Assembly: GCA_964652825.1 (NCBI GenBank)
Contig: CAZZCU010000032.1
Coordinates: 1-23,750, forward strand
Direction of reading: 5' to 3'
Source: CAZZCU01 sp964652825
GTDB taxonomy: Bacteria; Bdellovibrionota_B; Oligoflexia; Oligoflexales; CAZZCU01
Length of the DNA: 23,750 bases
Under the pieces are notes generated by a model, which ran no database searches, was not told where the DNA came from, and saw nothing but the letters and a program-made list of their open reading frames with translations. Numbering within the stretch: the stretch's first letter is position 1; each line of letters begins with the position of its first letter. The position numbers and the translations under genes are program-made. Positions 6,815 to 14,343 of this stretch are shown in pieces.

Positions 6815-9109
6815 TTGTGGTCGAACGCCTGGTTACTGCCGCTGACCTTGGGCACCGCCTCGTTGCCATTCGCTTTTGGCATCGCCCGCAATCTTGAGTA
6901 CGAATACGCCTCGCTCACCGCCTGGCTGCAACTCGTCATTTTTCCCTGCTTTGCCTTGGCCTATCCGTCCCAACGAAATCTCCATCTGCTGCCGGTCATG
7001 GATAAAACACCCTGGTATAAAATTACCGGCTGGTTATTCATCGTTGGTCCATTGTTAGCATTGCTGCCGGGCAGCTACGCGTTTTTATTCAAGCTGTGTA
7101 AATGCCAGCCACAGGAATTTTTGTTCTGGATGGGCATCCAGTGGTTCCCGGCCTGGCTGCTGGCAAATGCACTCGTCTTTGGTATCTGGCGTCTGCGCGC
7201 GTTCGGTTATATGCGCGGCAAATTGATCGCCGCCGTCGTGCTTATCTACGGTGCGTTACTGATTCAGGCAGCCGCTATCTTATGGTTTGCGCCGCAAAAA
7301 CGCCTCACGCATCTGCTGCTCGGGTTTTTGCATGGTCCCATTTACGACACCTGGATTCCCGTCGACACCGGCATTGTGCTGGCGCGCCTGTCGCACGCAT
7401 TGGCGGCGGGTCTGTTGCTGATCGCAGTCTGTTGGCGTCGTACCGGGACGGCCTGGATATGGACGATGTTACTGACCGCTTCATGGCTAGGCACCAGCTA
7501 CAGCGCTGGTCAGTTCAAAAGCACCGGCAGTGGCGCGACCAGATTGAACACCTATCTTGTCGAACAATTAAAGCATCCGCATTTCACACTGCATTATCGT
7601 GACAGCAAGCGACTCACCGCGTCGGAAGAAGTGCCTTTAGCTATCCGACGTCTATATCACGACGCGGCATTTCATGCGGAAGAACTCGTGCAACTGTTCG
7701 GCGAACGCGCCACAAAGCACGTCGACATTTATGTTTATCCTGATCAACTCAGCAAAAAGCTCTGGTTCGGAGGCGGTGCCACCGATGTCGCTGATGTTTT
7801 CACACCATCGATACATATCACACCTGGCAACTGGCCGCATGGCACCCTACGTCATGAACTAGTGCATGCAATGGCTGCCGACTTCGGCTTTCATGGTCTC
7901 GGGTTTCATCCAAACATGGCGTTTACCGAAGGCCTGGCGATGGCGCTCGCGCCCACCGAAAGCAATCTGAGTTACGATGAAAGCGTCGCCGCGTTGTTAC
8001 ATGCGAAAAAATTGCCACAACCCACGGCGATCTTTTCACCGCTATTCTGGCGCGAAGCCAGCAATCGTGCCTATGTTGTCGCCGGTTCACTCATCAACTA
8101 TCTGATCGACACCAAAGGTATTCAAGCGGTCGCTGATTTGTACAGCGGCAAATCCTGGCAACAAGTGATCGGCGGCGACAGCCGCGAAACCATTGCAGCA
8201 TGGCATCAGCACGTACAGAGGGAATATGATGCCGAACGTTACGCCCTGTACACCGAAGCCGTGTTTCGCGATCCGGGAGTATGGCGTGGGCTCTGTGTAC
8301 ATAGCCGAGCAACGTTACGGCAGGAACGTTCGCAAAGTTTATTCACGCGTTTGCGACAGCCTCCGGGTTGGTCGCCTGACATCGATTACTGGGAATGGCG
8401 CGCCAAACTCGATCCGCTCGATCAACAAGCCAAACTGAATCTGATGCGTCTTGACGCCGCCAATCTAACCGTCACCAACACCAAAGCCAGCGACATCCAG
8501 CAAACCCTCGACAAACTAACCACGATAAAACGCTGGCCGCCGAAAAGCCTGGAGGATATCGAACTGACTATTCTCGAAAGCGACCTGCACATTCTACTCG
8601 GCGACCAAAAACGCAGCGAGGAACTGCTGCGCATGCTCGTGAATCTGGCGACGCAAAAAAATATCGGTGCTGACCTGCAACGACAGGTGGAAGCACGTCT
8701 GCTTCTGTATCAACTCGGCGATACGAATTTTCGTGTCGCCTGGACACGTTACCTCGGCGGCTGGCGTACCAAACCACCGGTACCGCTGCAGAACACCGAG
8801 CCATGGCTACTACAATATTTGCGACTGCGACGCGGCGAAGCCAGTGTCGTCGAACGCAAGGTTTTGTCGGACTATGCACGCAACCCGCCCACCGATCGAC
8901 TCAGCAAGACTTTTGCCATCGAGTGGTATAAATTTCTTGGGCATCGCTTTATGGAAGTCGGCCTGTACACGGCCGCGGCGGACGCTTATCAAATAGGCGG
9001 AAATTTCGCCGAGCCTGGTCAACGCGCCTGGCTGATGGAGCAGCAACGCCGCGCGCGATATTATCGCGATAAAGTTGCTGATCTCGCGACGGCGACATTG
9101 CGCTTATGA
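6815..9109 (+). CDS. Multi-pass membrane zinc metallopeptidase with C-terminal helical repeats (peptidase MA-like)
   Basis: A 764-residue protein with three regions. Residues ~5-232 contain about seven hydrophobic membrane segments (for example around 33-51, 70-94, 102-127, 137-159, 186-207 and 213-232). Residues ~240-470 form a gluzincin-type peptidase domain with the zinc motif HELVH (347-351) and the downstream glutamate in FTEGLAMA (E372), the pattern of the peptidase MA-like group. Residues ~500-764 are helical and TPR-like, with repeated short helix pairs. The catalytic domain should lie on one side of the inner membrane, with the repeats binding partners or substrates. The gene uses a TTG start and probably forms an operon with the small gene at 6327. 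Its stop overlaps the stop of the convergent TPR gene by 6 bp. The peptidase call is firm from the motif; the substrate is unknown. Confidence 0.85.
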   Translation: MWSNAWLLPLTLGTASLPFAFGIARNLEYEYASLTAWLQLVIFPCFALAYPSQRNLHLLPVMDKTPWYKITGWLFIVGPLLALLPGSYAFLFKLCKCQPQEFLFWMGIQWFPAWLLANALVFGIWRLRAFGYMRGKLIAAVVLIYGALLIQAAAILWFAPQKRLTHLLLGFLHGPIYDTWIPVDTGIVLARLSHALAAGLLLIAVCWRRTGTAWIWTMLLTASWLGTSYSAGQFKSTGSGATRLNTYLVEQLKHPHFTLHYRDSKRLTASEEVPLAIRRLYHDAAFHAEELVQLFGERATKHVDIYVYPDQLSKKLWFGGGATDVADVFTPSIHITPGNWPHGTLRHELVHAMAADFGFHGLGFHPNMAFTEGLAMALAPTESNLSYDESVAALLHAKKLPQPTAIFSPLFWREASNRAYVVAGSLINYLIDTKGIQAVADLYSGKSWQQVIGGDSRETIAAWHQHVQREYDAERYALYTEAVFRDPGVWRGLCVHSRATLRQERSQSLFTRLRQPPGWSPDIDYWEWRAKLDPLDQQAKLNLMRLDAANLTVTNTKASDIQQTLDKLTTIKRWPPKSLEDIELTILESDLHILLGDQKRSEELLRMLVNLATQKNIGADLQRQVEARLLLYQLGDTNFRVAWTRYLGGWRTKPPVPLQNTEPWLLQYLRLRRGEASVVERKVLSDYARNPPTDRLSKTFAIEWYKFLGHRFMEVGLYTAAADAYQIGGNFAEPGQRAWLMEQQRRARYYRDKVADLATATLRL

Positions 9110-11413
9110 AGCATATTTATTCATGCGCATCTGTTGCGCAAGGCGTTGAACAGCCTGCAAATGCGGATACCTGATCAACAGTGCTTCAACAATCGGTCGC
9201 GCCGAGTCGGTGGCCTGCATCGCCAGCAGACACCGCACCCGCCCCAACTCAGCCGCCAGATTATCAGCACGCCACAGCTTGGCTGCGTATTCCCAAACTT
9301 TCACGGCATCGCCATAACGTTTATCGGCCTCCAGAACTTGCGCCAGAGCCCGAACATACTCCCAGTTGAGCGGCGTATCGTGCACTGCTCGCAAAAAATG
9401 CTGTTGCGATGTTTTCAGCTCGCCTACCAAACGCGAATAATGCGCCAGTACAAACCAGTAACGATGATCTTTAACCACGTCGACATGATGACGCCAGAAC
9501 TGCAAGAAGGCATGCAAGGTCGCAATATCCTGCGTCACAATCAAAACCCGCGCTACTTGATAGCAACGCTCAACACTGAGCATGGGCTGTTGCATGGTGC
9601 GTTCAACCAACTCCTTGGTGGCGCGATGGTGACGTTCAATTTTGTGACGTGCATAGGCATTAAGATTCCAGGTATCCCAAAGCTCCGGCCAAAGTTGCAT
9701 GATACGGGCGGTACCGGTAACAACGTCGTGATACTTCTGCTGCAACAGCAACGATTGGCAACGCTCCAGCTGCAACCAGCAATCAGCGGGGCCGGACAGA
9801 TCGACACCATCGAGTAGGCGCACCGCAGCCTCCTCGTCCACCACTGATGTCTCCTGCTGCACAGCGCGATTTAAGTGACGCAGCTGCTCCAACAAACCGC
9901 GTTGACTATCGGTCCGTCGGGACATTTCGTGCGCGCGCTGCAATTGGAAGTCAAAGCCGCGCCGTGTTCGATCCACCCGCGTTAAAACATCATAGAGCAG
10001 ATGCTTGCTTACTCGTCGGAACTGATGAAGCGCCTGCTCGCCGGGACAAAGAATCAATGTTGCAATACGCCCGAGGTCGCGCGCCGACAAAATATCTTCG
10101 AGAATTTCCGGTAAGCGCGACTCTGGCGACACGTACCAGCCAACAAAGGTTGTGATCGGATACGAACGCAACGCCGATATGACTTCGTGTTCGTGATTCA
10201 CGATGACAGCGTGATTCGGGCCATCCGAGAGCAGCCGTTTAAAGCCTTTGGCATCGTCAGGATTTGGATGATATATCAGCGTGCGATCAGCCGAATAGCC
10301 AGTATCAGCGGCGGCCTCCGGAACCATTGTCGTGTAAACGGTATTGAGAACCGTGCCCAATTGCAGCGGCAACCGTTTATCCACGGCCAAAGTCGACAGG
10401 TCTTTGGTCAAATCAAATTGGCCGGCAAAAACATCAAAGCCCAACTGATCATCCGACTTGGGTCGGAGCGGCACGTTATCAACAACGGCTTTGTGCCGAG
10501 GATGTCGCGGAAACCGCGGCGCGCTGACATCTTCCAGACTCGCTATAAAAGCACTTGCCGGCATCAGTCCCTGACCGCGTGTACGTAGCAATGCCTCCGC
10601 ATAACCTTGATAGTAAGCCATGGCAAAGTTCTCGCCAAACAGTTGCTCCGATAATTGTGCCAACGACGACAGCGGTGCAACCATGGCATGACGCTCACCC
10701 GCCTGCCCCATCGACAACAATGTGCCGATCAAATCACCGCATTTCGCTTCGATGTCGCCATAGATTTTGTAAGCGGCAGCGTATGCGCGACGACGTACCA
10801 ACATATTTGCAGCACCAATATGCGCATGCAGCATGAAAGGGAAGAGCCGCGCCAACTCCGAAAACACCGCTTCCGCCTGTACATAATCGCGCAGCTTGTC
10901 GCAGGCGATGGCAACATACATCAGCCAACGGCGATAGTGCGTGTCAAACGCTGCCATGGCTTCGATTGTACGACGCGCGCTCGATACCTGCAGATCAGAT
11001 AGTTGTTGAGCAAGTTTGGCTTCGAGGCGTGCTACTAATGGCTGATTCAACGCTCGTTGGCGAATGTCCTGTACAAAGTCATCGAGGATATTCGCAAACT
11101 CCGCCTCATCATGAACCGAACGAATCGTCAAAGCATCGGCAAGAAACCGCTCCCGATCATCATTGAGATCGCCGATATAATACGCCGGCGCGTGCCGAAA
11201 TCGCCAACCGGCGTGCAGTTCCATCAATGCCGGCTGTAATGCCGCCAATGATCCCTGGCAAACAACGGCGCGCAGAAGCAGCAAGTCTTTGGGATTAATC
11301 ATACTGAGGTCTTCCGGACGCATGTCGCGCACGGCAATAAGATCACCAAGTCGCGCCACCAGCCGCTGACGCCATGGCTCGCTCACATTAATGGTAAGCA
11401 CCAAATCCCGCAC
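9104..11413 (-). CDS. TPR-repeat protein with two putative degenerate receiver-like domains
   Basis: A 769-residue soluble protein without signal peptide. Residues ~130-290 and ~545-765 are helical tandem repeats of TPR type (for example YVQAEAVFSELARLFP and YGDAVKVWEYAAKLW segments). Residues ~377-490 read like a response-regulator receiver in strand/helix order: RTLIYHPNPDD, a helix, then FVGWYVSPE, IATLILCPGE and YDVLTRV. The phospho-acceptor Asp is missing (G425/W426 in its place) and the strand-5 Lys is not evident. Residues 1-125 may be a second, more diverged copy (DLVLTINV, PKDLLLLRAVV, AYYIGD). This suggests phosphorylation-independent scaffolding, which is inference. The start is GTG, with GGGG about 6 nt upstream. 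The tail overlaps the convergent metallopeptidase gene by 6 bp. It diverges from tldD across 143 bp. Confidence 0.75.
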   Translation of the reverse strand: MRDLVLTINVSEPWRQRLVARLGDLIAVRDMRPEDLSMINPKDLLLLRAVVCQGSLAALQPALMELHAGWRFRHAPAYYIGDLNDDRERFLADALTIRSVHDEAEFANILDDFVQDIRQRALNQPLVARLEAKLAQQLSDLQVSSARRTIEAMAAFDTHYRRWLMYVAIACDKLRDYVQAEAVFSELARLFPFMLHAHIGAANMLVRRRAYAAAYKIYGDIEAKCGDLIGTLLSMGQAGERHAMVAPLSSLAQLSEQLFGENFAMAYYQGYAEALLRTRGQGLMPASAFIASLEDVSAPRFPRHPRHKAVVDNVPLRPKSDDQLGFDVFAGQFDLTKDLSTLAVDKRLPLQLGTVLNTVYTTMVPEAAADTGYSADRTLIYHPNPDDAKGFKRLLSDGPNHAVIVNHEHEVISALRSYPITTFVGWYVSPESRLPEILEDILSARDLGRIATLILCPGEQALHQFRRVSKHLLYDVLTRVDRTRRGFDFQLQRAHEMSRRTDSQRGLLEQLRHLNRAVQQETSVVDEEAAVRLLDGVDLSGPADCWLQLERCQSLLLQQKYHDVVTGTARIMQLWPELWDTWNLNAYARHKIERHHRATKELVERTMQQPMLSVERCYQVARVLIVTQDIATLHAFLQFWRHHVDVVKDHRYWFVLAHYSRLVGELKTSQQHFLRAVHDTPLNWEYVRALAQVLEADKRYGDAVKVWEYAAKLWRADNLAAELGRVRCLLAMQATDSARPIVEALLIRYPHLQAVQRLAQQMRMNKYAS

Positions 11414-11500
11414 ACAAACCCCATCAAAACCCGAGAAGACTTACCTACTTATCGGTGTGGGGAAAATTATCCTGAGTTTGTCGCTGCCTAAGCGTGACTC

Positions 11501-11509
11501 TGCTAGGAT
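11501..11509 (+). promoter_or_regulatory. Candidate extended -10 promoter for tldD-tldE
   Basis: TGC followed by TAGGAT is an extended -10 about 48 nt upstream of the tldD ATG at 11557. A possible -35 TTGTCG (11478-11483) is 20 bp away, too far to be convincing. The form matches the elements proposed for ugd and the FHA-GGDEF gene. Confidence 0.4.
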
Positions 11510-11556
11510 AAAGAAATTGCGGCTACACGCTGCATGGATTTGGGAGAAAATTTAAA

Positions 11557-12948
11557 ATGCTCGATTTATTCAAAAAACTCGCGACCAACCATGATGGTTA
11601 CATAGAGCTACGCTATCACAAGCGAACCTCGAACGCGTTCTTGGCGCAGAAAGGTCGCCTGGATGTCGCGGATCATTCCGTCACCGCTGGCGTCGGCATT
11701 CGGGCGCTCGTTGACGGTGCCTGGGGATTTGCCGCCTCCGCAGATTTGCAGCCACGTGCTATTCAGGCCGCCCTTGCTCAAGCCGTGGCGAATGCCAAAG
11801 CCCTGGTCAAAGCCCGTGGCAAAACCAAAGTTGAACTCAGGCGCGGACGCCTGGCACGTCAGCAATTTGTCGGTCCGGGTTTCCGTGAACTGGTGGAGAT
11901 GAGTCTCGCTGACAAACTCGGTGAGGTTGTACGTCTGGAACAACAACTCGCCAAAAACTCAAAACATCTGCATTCGGCCCGCTGCCGCTATCGCGAAATT
12001 ATCGAAGAGAAAGTCATCGTTACCAGCGATGGCGCCGCGGCATCGTTATCTTTAGCGCAACCGGAAATCTCGTTGTCGGCGATTGCCGAGAAAGACGGCC
12101 AACGCACATCGGCGAGTCGCGGTGCCGGTGTCAGCGGCGGCTGGGACTGTTTGTATCGACATCCGAGTCTGCATAACATGATCGACGAAACCGCGCACTT
12201 GGCTGTCGATCTTTTGAGCGCGAAATATCCGGAAGGTGGTCAAAAGACGGTGATTCTGGCGCCGGCGGTTGTCGGCTTATTATGCCACGAGGCGGTCGGT
12301 CATACCGTCGAAGCCGATTTTGTCAAATCCGGCTCCGTCGCTCAGGGAATGATCGGCAAGCGCGTCGCCTCGGATTTGGTAAGCATGGCAGATTCAGGCT
12401 GCGAAACAATCGCTGGTTACGCGGTCGGCAATCTGCCTTTTGACGACGAAGGCGTAGAGACGGAAAACACCATGATTATCCAGGATGGGATTTTGCGATC
12501 TTATTTGCACAACCGGGAATCCGCCGCTGAATTCGGTGTGGAACCGACCGGCAACGCCCGCGCCTGGCTGTATAACGACGAGCCGCTGATTCGCATGCGC
12601 AATACCTATCTGCTGCCAGGACAAACAAAATTGGTGGACATGATCGCTTCTGTCGACGACGGTTTTCTGGTCGAAGGTGCCGGCAACGGTCAAGCAGATG
12701 CCAACGGCGAATTCATGTTCGGCGTCGAGTATGTCTGGCGAATCAAGAATGGCAAAAAAGTGGAATTGATGCGCGAAGCGACATTGTCAGGGATTGCTTT
12801 CGACGTCCTGCAGACGGTCGACGCGGTCAGTCAGGAATTTATGTGGGACCTTGGTACCGGATACTGCGGCAAAGGCCAGCCGGCGAAAGTTGATGCCGGC
12901 GGTCCGTACGTGCGCTGTAAAATCAACGTCGGAGGCACGCAGGGATGA
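11557..12948 (+). CDS. tldD: TldD family metalloprotease subunit
   Basis: Catalytic subunit of the TldD/TldE heterodimeric zinc protease, a cytoplasmic enzyme that degrades unfolded or small peptides and in some bacteria matures ribosomally made peptides. The 463 residues match the family length. The metal motif HEAVGH (HExxxH, 244-249) is intact, and the C-terminal YCGKG (Cys437) is at the place of the third zinc ligand known for E. coli TldD. GGGAG at about 11541-11545 precedes the ATG. It is followed by tldE with an ATGA overlap, so the two subunits are translationally coupled. No obvious precursor-peptide gene is adjacent, so a general protein or peptide turnover role is the default reading. 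Confidence 0.93.
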   Translation: MLDLFKKLATNHDGYIELRYHKRTSNAFLAQKGRLDVADHSVTAGVGIRALVDGAWGFAASADLQPRAIQAALAQAVANAKALVKARGKTKVELRRGRLARQQFVGPGFRELVEMSLADKLGEVVRLEQQLAKNSKHLHSARCRYREIIEEKVIVTSDGAAASLSLAQPEISLSAIAEKDGQRTSASRGAGVSGGWDCLYRHPSLHNMIDETAHLAVDLLSAKYPEGGQKTVILAPAVVGLLCHEAVGHTVEADFVKSGSVAQGMIGKRVASDLVSMADSGCETIAGYAVGNLPFDDEGVETENTMIIQDGILRSYLHNRESAAEFGVEPTGNARAWLYNDEPLIRMRNTYLLPGQTKLVDMIASVDDGFLVEGAGNGQADANGEFMFGVEYVWRIKNGKKVELMREATLSGIAFDVLQTVDAVSQEFMWDLGTGYCGKGQPAKVDAGGPYVRCKINVGGTQG

Positions 12949-14315
12949 CGACCGCGGCAAAACAACTTTTAGCAGCTCATCAAGACAACATCGCCAGATT
13001 GCAGGAACTCGCGCAGGAGGCGGTAGGAGCGACCGCAGGTTTGGGATGCGATGATATTAAAGTCGCCGCCAGTTGCGAATACGAAGTCCGACTGGTGGTC
13101 GAAAGCAAAGCCTTCAAACTTGCCAACAGCTTGAGTACACAAAGCTTGCATCTGGCTGTGCATAAGCAGAACAAAAAAGGTTCGGCATCAATCAACATTC
13201 TGGAAAGCAATGTATTGCAGGCGGCTTTAAAGCAAGCGGCGACTCTCGCTGATTTCTCAATCCCGGATATGTTTTTGACGATGGCTGATTGTGCGCAGGC
13301 GCCCAAAACCAAACAATTACCATTTCTCTGGGACGACGCGATCGCCGCCATTGATCTTGCCGAGCTACAGGAATCGATGCAAAGCGCGCTCAATCGCATG
13401 TGCCAAGATGCACGTATCGCTGTCGATAGTTTTGAAACCAGTGTTTCCCTCAGTCACAATCTGCTGGCTAATTCACGCGGCGTCAATCAGGGCGAGAGTC
13501 AATCAACCATCAGCTGGTCCTATATGGGTATGGCACGCGAGGATGATGAGGTCTCAGGCATGGATTATGATTCCGGCTTTAGTTACCAGGCGGCCGGCTG
13601 GCTTGATCACTGCCTGATGCAGATCGACACGTTCACCGGTCGACTGCTGCACAACTTACAACTCGTCACCAGTCCAAGTTATAAAGGGCCGGTGATTTTC
13701 AGTCCGCGAGCGGTCGATGATATTCTTTTATCAATCATCGGCTATCATCTTGCCGGGCGCACGGTCATGGATGGCAAAAGTCGCTGGCAGGACAGTCTTG
13801 GTCAAGCCATCTTCCCCAAAACAATCTCACTGATCGATAAGCCCCACCATCCACAGTTGGCCGGAGCCACCGCTTTTGATAGCGACGGGCTGCCGACGAA
13901 AGAACAGGCATTGATCGAGAACGGCGTACTCAAAAACTTTGCTCATGATCTCTATAGTGCCAAACGCAGCCAAACGCACAGCAATGCCATGGCTGGCGGG
14001 CCTTTTGCGTTAACGATGCTAGGCGGTCCCGAGCCCCTGAGTGCGCTACAAAACGCGCGCAAGCAAATTCTCTATGTGGAGCGTTTTGCCGGCAATACCG
14101 ATCCTTTGACCGGGCATTTCAGCGGTGTCGCCAAAGGCAGCTCCTTGTTGGAGAGCGGCGAATGGATCGGGAATGTCAACGAGACGTTGATCGCCGGCAA
14201 CATCTTTGATGCTGCCAATTCGCTACAACCAAGTAAAGAAGTCGAAAATATCAGTGGCAGCGCGCTGCTGCCACATGTGTTGTTGGATGGTGTATCAGTT
14301 ACTGGTGGGGGCTAA
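12945..14315 (+). CDS. pmbA: TldE/PmbA family metalloprotease subunit
   Basis: Partner subunit of TldD. The 456-residue protein has the PmbA/TldE layout: a helical N-terminal half, then a beta-rich C-terminal half with SPRAVDDILLSIIGYHLAGRTVMDGKSRW, KFAHD-like VLKNFAHDLYSAKR, and a closing GSSLLESGEWIGNVNETLIAGNIFD block. The HExxxH motif of TldD is absent, as expected for the non-catalytic partner that helps shape the peptide channel. The ATG at 12945 overlaps the tldD TGA by 4 bp. The tandem arrangement differs from enterobacteria, where tldD and pmbA are unlinked. A hairpin just after its stop may end transcription. Confidence 0.93.
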   Translation: MTTAAKQLLAAHQDNIARLQELAQEAVGATAGLGCDDIKVAASCEYEVRLVVESKAFKLANSLSTQSLHLAVHKQNKKGSASINILESNVLQAALKQAATLADFSIPDMFLTMADCAQAPKTKQLPFLWDDAIAAIDLAELQESMQSALNRMCQDARIAVDSFETSVSLSHNLLANSRGVNQGESQSTISWSYMGMAREDDEVSGMDYDSGFSYQAAGWLDHCLMQIDTFTGRLLHNLQLVTSPSYKGPVIFSPRAVDDILLSIIGYHLAGRTVMDGKSRWQDSLGQAIFPKTISLIDKPHHPQLAGATAFDSDGLPTKEQALIENGVLKNFAHDLYSAKRSQTHSNAMAGGPFALTMLGGPEPLSALQNARKQILYVERFAGNTDPLTGHFSGVAKGSSLLESGEWIGNVNETLIAGNIFDAANSLQPSKEVENISGSALLPHVLLDGVSVTGGG

Positions 14316-14325
14316 GCTCCCCACC
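14304..14325. terminator. Candidate bidirectional hairpin between tldE and the VWA gene
   Basis: GGTGGGG (14304-14310) pairs perfectly with CCCCACC (14319-14325) around an 8-nt loop that includes the tldE stop codon. It sits in the 28-bp gap between two convergent genes. Neither side has a proper T-run; only TTAATTAATT follows on the plus side, so termination strength is uncertain. Confidence 0.4.
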
Positions 14326-14343
14326 TCGGTTAATTAATTCCGA

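Noticed and set aside
9134..9817. 227-codon plus-strand open frame opposite the TPR gene
   Set aside because: It is a shadow frame inside a longer gene with coherent TPR-like sequence; the translated shadow shows no domain or start signal.
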